Origin: Holophaga sp.
GTDB lineage: Bacteria; Acidobacteriota; Holophagae; Holophagales; Holophagaceae
Length of the DNA: 64,000 nucleotides
Direction: 5' to 3'
Assembly: GCA_016715205.1 (NCBI GenBank)
Contig: JADKBC010000018.1
Location: forward strand, 1 to 64,000
Shown in pieces: positions 15,992-23,853 of the stretch (its first letter is position 1; every line of letters begins with the position of its first letter). The position numbers were made by a program, and so were the translations under genes. The notes beneath the pieces were generated by a model. It was not told where the DNA came from, searched no databases, and saw only the letters and a list, made by a program, of their open reading frames with translations.

Positions 15992-17148
15992 CGCGCACCC
16001 CCAGCGCCCTGGTTCTGATTCCGGTCTTCAACCACGGGAAGACCCTGCGCACGGTGGTGGAAAGTTGCCTCAAAGAAGGCTTTCCCGTGTTGGTGGTCGA
16101 TGACGGCAGCACGGATGGCAGCCTGGATACCGTGATGGACCTGCCCATTCATCGGCATCGCTTGCCCGTGAATCGCGGCAAGGGCGCAGCGCTCCAGGCC
16201 GGGGCTCACGTCGCCCAGGCGTTGGGCTTTGAGGCAATCATCACCCTGGACGCCGACGGGCAGCATGACCCTGCGGATGCGCATGTGCTGCTGGAGGCGG
16301 GCGCCGCTGCCTGGCCGGCCATCGTCCTGGGCGCCAGGCGCATGGAAACGGACAATGTGCCCACCTCCAGCCTATTTGGGCGGGCCTTTTCGAATTTTTG
16401 GGTGCGACTGGAATGTGGGCGGACGTTGCCCGATACCCAGAGTGGGTTTCGGCTGTACCCCGTGGCACTACTGACCCTTCCTGGTTTTTTATCCCGGCGG
16501 TACACCTTCGAGATCGAGGTGCTGGTGCGGGGTTCCTGGGCTGGGTTGAACATTCTTTCAGCGCCCGTCTCAGTCTATTACCCGCCCGGGGATGAACGTA
16601 TTTCGCACTTTCGAGGGTTCAAGGACAACCTCCGTCTGACCGTGCTGCACACGTGGCTGGTGATCCGCTCCTTGTTGCCATGGCCCCACCGGCGGCTATT
16701 TGGAGAGAAGGAAACCGAAGGCTCCCTGCCAAGTCTCCTGCACCCCATTCGTTTCCTGAAGCGGTTGAGCCAGGAACACACAGGGCCTGCAGAACTCGCT
16801 GCGGCCGTCTGGGTGGGCATCTTCATCGGTTCCCTGCCCATCATTCCCTTTGGGGTGGTGACGATCCTGTACGTCTGCCATCGACTCAACCTGAACAAAC
16901 TAGCCGGGGCGGGTGCCAGCAACCTGTGCGTGGCTCCCTTTGTGCCCTTTCTCTGCATTGAAGTTGGCCACCGATTGATTCGAGGCTCCTGGTGGGCCAC
17001 CTTCACCCATCAGACCCTGGTCAAGGAAATCCACTTCCGCCTGGGGGAATGGCTCCTGGGTGCCCTGATCCTCGGCCCCATCCTGGGTGGCCTGGGGGCC
17101 CTGGTTACCTATGGCCTGGTGAAGGGACTGCGGAAACCATCCAACTGA
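15988..17148 (+). CDS. Family 2 glycosyltransferase with C-terminal DUF2062 membrane domain
   Basis: 386 residues from a TTG start at 15988 that overlaps the previous stop (TTGA). No ATG lies in a suitable place. The GT2 domain (1-235) shows LVLIPVFNHGKTL, VVDDGSTDGS and LDADGQHDP, the GT-A nucleotide-binding motifs. The C-terminal part (270-386) has AAAVWVGIFIGSLPIIPFG and further helices matching DUF2062. The GT2 part resembles dolichyl-phosphate-mannose synthase-like enzymes that use lipid acceptors. Tight coupling to the deacetylase-methyltransferase gene suggests that both act on one glycolipid. Confidence 0.88.
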   Translation: MTRTPSALVLIPVFNHGKTLRTVVESCLKEGFPVLVVDDGSTDGSLDTVMDLPIHRHRLPVNRGKGAALQAGAHVAQALGFEAIITLDADGQHDPADAHVLLEAGAAAWPAIVLGARRMETDNVPTSSLFGRAFSNFWVRLECGRTLPDTQSGFRLYPVALLTLPGFLSRRYTFEIEVLVRGSWAGLNILSAPVSVYYPPGDERISHFRGFKDNLRLTVLHTWLVIRSLLPWPHRRLFGEKETEGSLPSLLHPIRFLKRLSQEHTGPAELAAAVWVGIFIGSLPIIPFGVVTILYVCHRLNLNKLAGAGASNLCVAPFVPFLCIEVGHRLIRGSWWATFTHQTLVKEIHFRLGEWLLGALILGPILGGLGALVTYGLVKGLRKPSN

Positions 17149-17261
17149 TTTTCGCCAATCAGAAACTTTTTTTTCGCCACCCCTTGCGTAAACAAGAATA
17201 AAAAGCGAAACTACTCCAGGTCAGGGCAATTGGAGCCCAACCCCCGATTCTGGAGCGGACC

Positions 17262-17453
17262 ATGCTCAAGTCGTTCGGATACAAACTTCCCGGTTACTTC
17301 ATGGAATACGGCCCCGTGTTGGCCCTGGACGAGGATGACGCCCGTCGGGTCATTCGCCAGCGGCTCAACGCCAAGCGTTTGCCCTGGGGCTTACAGGTTT
17401 GGGATCTGGCGGCTCGGCCATTATCCAAGTGGAAGGTGGCCGAAGCCTCCTGA
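17262..17453 (+). CDS. Small conserved-looking hypothetical protein
   Basis: A 63-residue ORF (MLKSFGYKLPGYFMEYGPVL onward) with normal codon use for this genome. It fills the gap between the GT2 gene and the convergent cupin gene. Its stop and the cupin stop are adjacent. It has no signal peptide, membrane segment or recognisable domain. The charged middle (ALDEDDARRVIRQRL) suggests a short soluble helical protein. No function can be proposed. Confidence 0.55.
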   Translation: MLKSFGYKLPGYFMEYGPVLALDEDDARRVIRQRLNAKRLPWGLQVWDLAARPLSKWKVAEAS

Positions 17454-17454
17454 T

Positions 17455-17778
17455 TCAGCCCTTCTGGCCGCGCAGCATGGTGAGCAGCCAATGGGAGGGT
17501 TCGACGGCTTTGACACCGTGAGGCAGGCCCTTGGGCAAATCCTTGCGGTCGCCCGGAGCCAACTTTGACCACAGGCCGTCGACCATCACCTCCAGGGCAC
17601 CGGCGACACAAAGGACGGTGGCGGGGAAGGGCGTCGTGTGGGCGCTGATTTCCTGTCCCGCGTCCATGGCAAAAAAGACCAATTTCAGATCGTTGGGCAG
17701 ATCGATCAGCGGCCGGGAGGCAATGGCGCCCTGGGAAATCGGAAGGGTTTCACTGAGATTGGTAATCACGGTGGTCAT
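17455..17778 (-). CDS. Small cupin-domain protein
   Basis: 107 residues from ATG 17778, with GGAG eight bases upstream. A longer reading to 17880 would run into the Crp/Fnr-type dyad. Cupin motifs: LVFFAMDAGQEISAHTTPFP, CVAGALEVMVDG and LAPGDRKDLPKGLPHGVKA. The metal-binding His set is partly kept (HTT and PHG). It is transcribed away from the Crp/Fnr regulator with the dyad between them, so it may belong to the nitrite/NO response. Similar single cupins sit near nitrogen-oxide reductases in other genomes, but no function is established from sequence. Confidence 0.8.
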   Translation of the reverse strand: MTTVITNLSETLPISQGAIASRPLIDLPNDLKLVFFAMDAGQEISAHTTPFPATVLCVAGALEVMVDGLWSKLAPGDRKDLPKGLPHGVKAVEPSHWLLTMLRGQKG

Positions 17779-17866
17779 GGGAATCTCCGGAAGGGCAAGG
17801 TCAGGGGTGAGGGGTTTCTCAACCGCATCCTCAAAAGGAAGTTTGGCCCTTTGCCACGCGCTCGCC

Positions 17867-17880
17867 TTGATGGCAGTCAA
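17867..17880. promoter_or_regulatory. Crp/Fnr-type operator dyad 1
   Basis: TTGAT-GGCA-GTCAA within the extended CCTTGATGGCAGTCAAGG, in the intergenic region between the cupin and Crp/Fnr genes. It fits the FNR/DNR half-site consensus TTGAY. A TAGAAT -10 for the regulator gene (17927-17932) places the dyad centre near -65. Confidence 0.7.
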
Positions 17881-17938
17881 GGCACAGCGGATTGGCGGCT
17901 CGGTCGGCTCCCGGCGCTGATGCCGCTAGAATGGCGGG

Positions 17939-18577
17939 ATGATCCTCCCAACCTGGCACCAGGCACCCCTCTTTACGTCCCTTCAGGCACCCCAGCGTCA
18001 TCGCCTGGAAGCCATGGCGGGAACGCGGCGGTTGGATGCGGGGGAAATGCTGTTTCTGGAGGATGAACCCTGCACGGGCTTTTTTGTGCTGGTGGAAGGT
18101 GCCATTCAGCTCACCCGCAGCGGCACGGTGCCTGGGGCGCATCCCACCCTGGCAGTGATTCTCCCCGTGAATTCCTTCGCGGAAGCCGCCATGTTCGGGG
18201 GTGAAGCTTTTCCCGCCACGGCCACGGCCATCAAGCCCTCCCGGGTGGTGCACTTTGGCAAGGCTCCCTTTATGGGTGCGCTGCGGGAAGATCCGGATCT
18301 GGCCCTGGCGGTCATTCATGCCCAGGCCGTGTGGCTGCGCAAGATCACCCAGAAGGTCCAGGAACTCTCGGGCTCCGATAGCCTGGAGCGTTTGAGGTCC
18401 TGGCTGCGCGCTAACCTCACGGACCAGATTCCCTTCGCGCTACCGGTTACCAAAAAAGCCCTGGCGGCCCAGCTTGGCATGACCCCGGAAACCCTTTCCC
18501 GCGGCCTGCGGGTTTTCCAGGATCAGGGGCTTCTGGAAGTTCAAGGGACGCGACTGTTGAAAAAGGGCCCGTTCTGA
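17939..18577 (+). CDS. Crp/Fnr-family transcriptional regulator
   Basis: 212 residues: an N-terminal cyclic-nucleotide-binding-like beta roll (1-120), a dimerisation helix (about 120-150) and a C-terminal winged helix. The recognition helix reads TPETLSRGLRVFQ, keeping the E-x-x-S-R pattern with which FNR and DNR read TTGAT half-sites. Only one Cys (in EDEPCTGFF) is visible, so it lacks the Cys cluster of oxygen-sensing [4Fe-4S] FNR and looks more like the DNR/NnrR or CRP branches. Matching dyads lie just upstream and before nrfH-nrfA. A nitrite- or NO-responsive activator of this locus is the favoured role. Confidence 0.9.
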   Translation: MILPTWHQAPLFTSLQAPQRHRLEAMAGTRRLDAGEMLFLEDEPCTGFFVLVEGAIQLTRSGTVPGAHPTLAVILPVNSFAEAAMFGGEAFPATATAIKPSRVVHFGKAPFMGALREDPDLALAVIHAQAVWLRKITQKVQELSGSDSLERLRSWLRANLTDQIPFALPVTKKALAAQLGMTPETLSRGLRVFQDQGLLEVQGTRLLKKGPF

Positions 18578-18592
18578 AGGGGAGTATCCTTG

Positions 18593-19087
18593 GTGGAACG
18601 ACGTGTACGCATGTTCGCCCTGGCTTTTGCAAGCCTGATCGTAGCCGTCGGGACTGCCGCCGATCCAGGCACGGCCTGCATGGGGTGCCACCTCATGCGT
18701 CCCCAACTCGATTCGCTCCGGGCTGGCAGCCATGGCAAGGTGACCTCCTGCCCGGATTGTCATGAACCCCACGATTCCGCAGCCCACAGGCTCTATGCCG
18801 TGGCTTCCGATGGCCTCCGCCATCTCTTCCTGACGTCCTTGAATGCGGCACCGGCGCGGATTCGCATCCACCGGGCCGGGGCCGAGGTGGTGCAGGCCAA
18901 TTGCATTCGCTGCCATGGTGTGGCTGAGAACCGCACGGTGCAGGTCAACCCCACTGTGCCCAGGCCTATGCCCCAGCCAAAAACATCAGCCCACGTGCAT
19001 TCCGGTCAGATGTGTGCAGACTGTCATGGAACAACCTCCCATTCCGCTTGGTTCCAACAGGTTGGACAGAAAAGTCCAGTCCCTTGA
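18593..19087 (+). CDS. Tetrahaem NapC/NrfH-like cytochrome c, divergent paralogue
   Basis: About 164 residues from GTG 18593 (a TTG at 18590 is equally possible), with GGGGAG just upstream. A signal-anchor (MFALAFASLIVAVG) is followed by four CXXCH haem sites: CMGCH, CPDCH, CIRCH and CADCH. Spacing and the Met after the first site (CMGCHLM) fit the NrfH/NapC family, which passes electrons from membrane quinol to a periplasmic reductase. It is followed by a second NrfH-like gene, and its stop overlaps Crp/Fnr dyad 2. It could feed NrfA, another reductase, or act as an alternative quinol dehydrogenase. Confidence 0.86.
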   Translation: MERRVRMFALAFASLIVAVGTAADPGTACMGCHLMRPQLDSLRAGSHGKVTSCPDCHEPHDSAAHRLYAVASDGLRHLFLTSLNAAPARIRIHRAGAEVVQANCIRCHGVAENRTVQVNPTVPRPMPQPKTSAHVHSGQMCADCHGTTSHSAWFQQVGQKSPVP

Positions 19088-19124
19088 CGTGCGTCAAGGC
19101 ACATCCCTGGGCTCTGCGCAAAAT
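19084..19124 (+). promoter_or_regulatory. Crp/Fnr-type operator dyad 2 with class II promoter geometry before nrfH-nrfA
   Basis: TTGAC-GTGC-GTCAA at 19084-19097 within CCTTGACGTGCGTCAAGGC. CAAAAT at 19119-19124 is a reasonable -10, which puts the dyad centre close to -41, the classic Class II activator position for Fnr-type proteins. The dyad overlaps the stop codon of the preceding gene. Confidence 0.7.
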
Positions 19125-19157
19125 TGAGGGTTGTGAATTGATGAGGATACCTCTGTC

Positions 19158-19655
19158 GTGAGTGGAACCCGCCGCCTGCTTTTTTTGACGCTCCTGGCCA
19201 GCGTATTGGCTGGTGTGTTCATGGGATCTGGGCTCTTCACCTTTGTCTCGGCTCATGGCACTTCATACCTCTCCAACGACCCCGCGGTGTGTGTGAACTG
19301 CCATGTGATGCGGGAAGAGTTCGATGGTTGGCAGCATGGATCTCATCACGCGGTGGCGGTATGCAATGACTGTCATCTGCCTCACGACAACGTGGTGCAC
19401 AAGCTTTTCGTCAAGGCGAGCAATGGGTATCACCACTCCAAAGCATTCACCCTGATGAATTTCCCCGAACCCATTCGTATCAAGCCCGCCAATGCCGAAG
19501 TGCTGGAAGCCAATTGCATTCGCTGCCACGCGGCCATCACGGATGAAATCACGGCCCACGGCACTCTGGGTGTTTCCACCGATCCCGGGCGGAAGGCCGA
19601 TCTTTATGGGTGTGTGCGCTGTCATGAGGGTGTGGGCCATGGCCCCACCCGCTGA
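19158..19655 (+). CDS. nrfH: Cytochrome c nitrite reductase small subunit NrfH
   Basis: 165 residues from GTG 19158. An N-terminal membrane anchor (LLFLTLLASVLAGVFMGSGL) is followed by four CXXCH sites: CVNCH, CNDCH, CIRCH and CVRCH. VCVNCHVMREEFDGWQHGSH and NDCHLPHDNVVHKLFVKASN are typical NrfH segments. It oxidises menaquinol and donates electrons to NrfA, encoded about 50 bases downstream. A perfect TTGAC-N4-GTCAA dyad upstream suggests activation by the adjacent Crp/Fnr regulator. It differs enough from the preceding paralogue for separate partners to be possible. Confidence 0.92.
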   Translation: MSGTRRLLFLTLLASVLAGVFMGSGLFTFVSAHGTSYLSNDPAVCVNCHVMREEFDGWQHGSHHAVAVCNDCHLPHDNVVHKLFVKASNGYHHSKAFTLMNFPEPIRIKPANAEVLEANCIRCHAAITDEITAHGTLGVSTDPGRKADLYGCVRCHEGVGHGPTR

Positions 19656-19708
19656 ACGCCTTGGTTTTCGATTTCGCAACATGAGTGTTCCGCTGCAGGA
19701 GATTTCCC

Positions 19709-21202
19709 ATGACTGATTCCAAGCTTCCCTTCCTTTCTCGCCCTCTGGTGCGTATGGGCCTGATCGCAGTGGCGGCAGCCATTGCGACCATCGTAGTGAT
19801 GGCGCTGTACACCAGCGTTTCCTCGCGGAAAGCCGAAGCCCGCCAGACCAGCCTGAAGCTGGTGGATCTCGATGAAAAGACCGTGGACCCGGCCCAGTGG
19901 GGCAAGAACTTTCCCCGGCAGTTTGATTCCTACCTGCGCACGGCGGAAAAGTACAGCACCAAGTATGGTGGGGCCGGGAGCGAAGGCTTGCCCAAGAGCC
20001 GCATCCAGGAAGATCCTCGGCTGGTGTCGATCTTTGATGGCTATGCCTTTGCCATCGATTTCAACCAGCGCCAGGGTCATGCCTACATGCTGAAGGATCA
20101 GCGCGAAACCAAACGCGTCACCACCAAACCTCAGACCGGTGCCTGCATGCACTGCCATGCCTCCAACACCGTGGCCTATCGGGAGGCGGGTCTGCAGAAG
20201 GGTGCCCCGGGCACCTTGGACGAGGCCTTCGCCAGCCCCAATGCCCAGGCGCAGCTCATGGCTGGTTTCGAGGCCATCTGCAAAATGCCCTACGCCGAGG
20301 CCACCAAACTGGTGAAGCACGCCGTGGCCTGCATCGATTGCCACGATCCCAAGAACATGGCCCTGCGCGTCACCAAACCCGGTTTCATCCGGGGCATTGA
20401 TGCCCTGGCCAAGAGTGGCGAGCCTGTGCCCCACCTGCCTTCCATCGAAAAATGGCGAAAGGGTGATCGCAGCGCGGCCTACAACCCCAACCTGGACGCC
20501 ACTCGGCAGGAGATGCGCTCCATGGTTTGCGGGCAGTGCCATGTTGAGTACTACTGTGGCCCCAAGACCACGCTCTTCTTCCCCTGGAACAAGGGGCTGA
20601 AGGTCGAGCAGATCGAAGCCACCTACGATGGATACAAGTTCCCCGATGGCCATCGCTTCTTCGATTGGAAACACGCCAAGACAGGTGCGGAAGTGCTCAA
20701 GGCCCAGCATCCCGAATTCGAGATGTGGAGCCAGGGCATCCACGCCCGCTCCGGGGTTTCCTGCGCTGATTGCCACATGCCCTACATGCGCGAAGGCGCC
20801 ATCAAGGTCAGCGACCATCAGGTGCGCAGCCCGCTGCTCAACATCTCCCGCTCCTGCCAGACCTGCCACCGCTTCCCTGAAGAAGAACTCAAGGCGCGTG
20901 TTGTGGCCATCCAGGACCGCACCAAGGCCCTGATGGATCGGGCCGAAGATGCCGTGGTGCAGCTCATCGGGGACCTGGACAAGGCCAAACAGGCGGGTGC
21001 GGAAGAGGCCAAGCTCATGCCCATCTTCGAATTCCAGCGCAAAGCCCAGTGGCGCGTGGATTTCGTGAACGCCGAAAATTCCATGGGCTTCCACGCCCCC
21101 CAGGAAGCCGCCCGCATCCTCGGCGAAGCCATCGACTACGCGCGCCAGGGGCAGTTGGCCCTGCGGGATCTGAACCCCAGTCAAGCCAAAGCCAAGAAGT
21201 AG
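19709..21202 (+). CDS. nrfA: Pentahaem cytochrome c nitrite reductase (ammonia-forming) NrfA
   Basis: 497 residues from ATG 19709 (CAGGAGA upstream). A signal-anchor (MGLIAVAAAIATIVVMALYT) precedes five haem sites: CMHCH (Cys146), CIDCH, CGQCH, CADCH and CQTCH. NrfA normally carries CXXCK at the active-site haem, but here the first site is CXXCH, as in a minority of NrfA proteins such as that of Campylobacter jejuni. The block GQCHVEYYC holds the Glu-Tyr pair around the active site and calcium. The enzyme reduces nitrite to ammonium with six electrons in the periplasm. A hairpin terminator follows immediately. Confidence 0.95.
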   Translation: MTDSKLPFLSRPLVRMGLIAVAAAIATIVVMALYTSVSSRKAEARQTSLKLVDLDEKTVDPAQWGKNFPRQFDSYLRTAEKYSTKYGGAGSEGLPKSRIQEDPRLVSIFDGYAFAIDFNQRQGHAYMLKDQRETKRVTTKPQTGACMHCHASNTVAYREAGLQKGAPGTLDEAFASPNAQAQLMAGFEAICKMPYAEATKLVKHAVACIDCHDPKNMALRVTKPGFIRGIDALAKSGEPVPHLPSIEKWRKGDRSAAYNPNLDATRQEMRSMVCGQCHVEYYCGPKTTLFFPWNKGLKVEQIEATYDGYKFPDGHRFFDWKHAKTGAEVLKAQHPEFEMWSQGIHARSGVSCADCHMPYMREGAIKVSDHQVRSPLLNISRSCQTCHRFPEEELKARVVAIQDRTKALMDRAEDAVVQLIGDLDKAKQAGAEEAKLMPIFEFQRKAQWRVDFVNAENSMGFHAPQEAARILGEAIDYARQGQLALRDLNPSQAKAKK

Positions 21203-21211
21203 GAATTCAGC

Positions 21212-21272
21212 CAGGAAGGCACACGAAGCAAAGCCAATGAAGCCTGTTTGCTTTTCTTCGTGTGCCTTCCTG
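21212..21272 (+). terminator. Long inverted repeat after nrfA, probable transcription terminator
   Basis: A 23-base arm at 21212-21234 matches its partner at 21250-21272 with one mismatch around a 15-base loop. Outer bases near 21202 and 21290 also pair if a 10-base insertion is allowed. There is no strong T-run. Its CTTCGTGTGCCTTCCTG core is also the type of sequence seen in dispersed intergenic repeats. Confidence 0.6.
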
Positions 21273-21306
21273 TGTCTTCGTGGCTAATTCCTGCGAACCT
21301 GGAAGC

Positions 21307-23853
21307 ATGGCCGCAACCCTCTACGATCTACTGCCCCGGGATAACGATTTCAGCAGCGATGCCCTGCTGGGGCGCTTTCTCGAGTATGTGGAAGGGAAGC
21401 AACTCGCCCTCTACCCGGCCCAGGAAGCGGCGATCCTGGAACTCTTCGAAGACAAGAACGTCATCCTGAATACGCCAACGGGATCGGGCAAATCCCTGGT
21501 GGCCACGGCTCTGCATTTCAAGGCCCTGGCCCAGGGGCGGCGCTCGGTCTACACCTGTCCCATCAAGGCCCTGGTCAACGAGAAATGGATGGCGTTGTGC
21601 CACGAGTTCGGGCCGCAAAATGTCGGGCTCAGCACCGGCGATGCCACCGTGAACCGCGATGCACCGATCCTCTGCTGCACGGCGGAGATCCTGGCGAATA
21701 TGGCCCTCTCGGAGGGCGAAGATACCCTTGCCCACGATGTGGTGATGGATGAATTCCATTACTACGCGGATCGCGAGCGGGGCGTGGCGTGGCAGGTTCC
21801 CTTGCTGGTCTTGAAGAAGACGCGGTTCCTGCTCATGAGCGCCACCCTGGGTGACACAAGCTTTTTCGAGAAGGAACTGACGCGGCTCAATGGCCGCCCC
21901 ACGGCCACCGTGAAATCCGTGGATCGGCCCGTACCTCTGGGTTTCTCCTACGCGGAATCGCCCCTTCCCGTAACGCTCGAAAAGCTTGTGGAAACCGGCA
22001 AGGCGCCGGTGTACGTGGTGCATTTCACCCAGGCCGATGCCGCCACCAGTGCCCAGGATTTCATGAGCCTCAATGTCTGTTCGCGGGAAGAAAAGACAGC
22101 ACTCGCCGCCGAGATCGACGCCTTCAAGTTCAACAGTCCCTACGGCCCTGACATGAAGCGCTGGCTGAAGCAGGGCATCGGGTTGCACCACGCGGGCCTC
22201 TTGCCGAAGTACCGCATTCTGGTGGAACGCCTGGCGCAAAAGGGCCTGCTCAAGGTCATCTGCGGCACCGACACGCTCGGCGTGGGCATCAACGTGCCCA
22301 TTCGCACGGTGCTGTTCACCAAGCTCTGCAAATACAACGGTGAGAAGACGGGCATCCTCAGCGCCCGGGATTTCCATCAGATTGCCGGGCGGGCCGGGCG
22401 CAAGGGCTTTGATGATCTGGGCTGGGTGGTGGCCCAGGCCCCTGAACACGTCATCGAAAACATGAAGCTGGCGCAAAAGCCCGGTAAGAAATTCGTCAAG
22501 CGCCAGGCGCCCGAGCGCAACTATGCGCACTGGGACGAGGACACCTTCCAGCGCCTGATCGTGGCCCAACCGGAACGGCTGGGATCCCGCTTCCAGGTAT
22601 CCCACGGCATGCTCCTGAACGTGCTGAGCCGCCCCACTGATGGTTGCCAAGCCATGCGGCAGCTCCTGCGGGAGTGCCATGAAAGCGAGCGCCAGAAAGA
22701 GGCCCATCGTCGGCGCGGCTGGCAGCTCTTCAAGGCTCTGTTGGCGCGGCGGATCGTGGAATTTGTGCCACCCGATGAACGTGGCCGCAAGCTGCGGGTG
22801 AATGTGGAACTGCAGGACGATTTTTCCATGAACCAGACGCTCTCGCTGTTCCTGATGGACACGATTCCGCTGCTGGAGCCTGCCTCGGAAACCTATGCCC
22901 TAGACCTGCTGACGCTGGTGGAAAGCATTCTCGAAGATCCGGAACTGATTCTGCGCAAGCAGCTGGATCGTCTGAAGGGCCGCGCCGTGGCCGAAATGAA
23001 GATGGCGGGCATCGAGTACGACCAGCGCATGGCGGAACTGGAAAAATTGGAATACCCCAAGCCCCTGCGGGAATTCATCTACGGGCATTTCAATGAATTC
23101 GCCGATAAGCACCCCTGGGTGGGCCAGGAGAACATTCGCCCCAAATCCATCGTGCGGGAGATGTTCGAGGGCTACCTCAGCTTTGGCGATTACGTGCGGG
23201 CCTATGACCTACAGCGGGCGGAAGGCCTGTTGCTGCGCCACATCAACAGCGTGTTCAAGGTGCTGGCCCAGACCGTGCCGGATGGTGTGAAATCTGACGA
23301 GGTCCGGGAGATGGAAGCCTACCTTGCAGCCATGCTGCACCAGGTGGATTCCAGTCTGTTGGATGCCTGGGAGCGCATGCAGAACCCGAACTACCAGCGG
23401 GAAGAAACGACGCTTGCCATGCCCGGCTCTGAGCTTCCCGATATCACCCGGGACCGCAAAGCCTTCACCGCTGCCATCCGGGCTCGGATCTTCGCCTTCC
23501 TGCGCAACCTTGCCAGCGGGGACTGGGAGCCAGCAGCCACCCTCCTGGACGACATGGCCCGCCGCGCGCCACAGGATGCGGAGGGCCAATCCTGGACGCC
23601 GGAACGCCTAGCTGCGCTCACGGCGGAATACCTGGCGGGGCACGGTGAGTTGCGCCTGGATCCCGAAGGTCGCAACCTGCGCCACACCTATGTCAAGCCT
23701 ACGGAAGATGGAAAAGGCTGGTTGGTGCAGCAGATGCTCGTGGACCCTGACGAAGCCAATGACTGGGTGGCGGAATTCGTGGTGGATCTGGGGGCTTCCA
23801 GGGAATTCGATGAGCCCGTGCTGGATCTGATGCGGCTGGGGGCCTACCGCTGA
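21307..23853 (+). CDS. Ski2-like DEAD/DEAH-box helicase (DUF3516-type C-terminus)
   Basis: 848 residues from ATG 21307 (MAATLYDLLPRDND); an earlier start would lie in the hairpin. Helicase motifs: I TPTGSGKSLVA, II DEFH (VVMDEFHYYADRE), III SATLGD, then HHAGLLPKYR, TDTLGVGINVP and motif VI QIAGRAGRKGFDD. The long C-terminal half is helical and resembles the DUF3516 region of bacterial Ski2-like helicases. It probably unwinds RNA or structured nucleic acid with ATP. The exact role of these bacterial proteins is not settled. It is convergent with the kinase gene, overlapping it by ten bases. Confidence 0.9.
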   Translation: MAATLYDLLPRDNDFSSDALLGRFLEYVEGKQLALYPAQEAAILELFEDKNVILNTPTGSGKSLVATALHFKALAQGRRSVYTCPIKALVNEKWMALCHEFGPQNVGLSTGDATVNRDAPILCCTAEILANMALSEGEDTLAHDVVMDEFHYYADRERGVAWQVPLLVLKKTRFLLMSATLGDTSFFEKELTRLNGRPTATVKSVDRPVPLGFSYAESPLPVTLEKLVETGKAPVYVVHFTQADAATSAQDFMSLNVCSREEKTALAAEIDAFKFNSPYGPDMKRWLKQGIGLHHAGLLPKYRILVERLAQKGLLKVICGTDTLGVGINVPIRTVLFTKLCKYNGEKTGILSARDFHQIAGRAGRKGFDDLGWVVAQAPEHVIENMKLAQKPGKKFVKRQAPERNYAHWDEDTFQRLIVAQPERLGSRFQVSHGMLLNVLSRPTDGCQAMRQLLRECHESERQKEAHRRRGWQLFKALLARRIVEFVPPDERGRKLRVNVELQDDFSMNQTLSLFLMDTIPLLEPASETYALDLLTLVESILEDPELILRKQLDRLKGRAVAEMKMAGIEYDQRMAELEKLEYPKPLREFIYGHFNEFADKHPWVGQENIRPKSIVREMFEGYLSFGDYVRAYDLQRAEGLLLRHINSVFKVLAQTVPDGVKSDEVREMEAYLAAMLHQVDSSLLDAWERMQNPNYQREETTLAMPGSELPDITRDRKAFTAAIRARIFAFLRNLASGDWEPAATLLDDMARRAPQDAEGQSWTPERLAALTAEYLAGHGELRLDPEGRNLRHTYVKPTEDGKGWLVQQMLVDPDEANDWVAEFVVDLGASREFDEPVLDLMRLGAYR

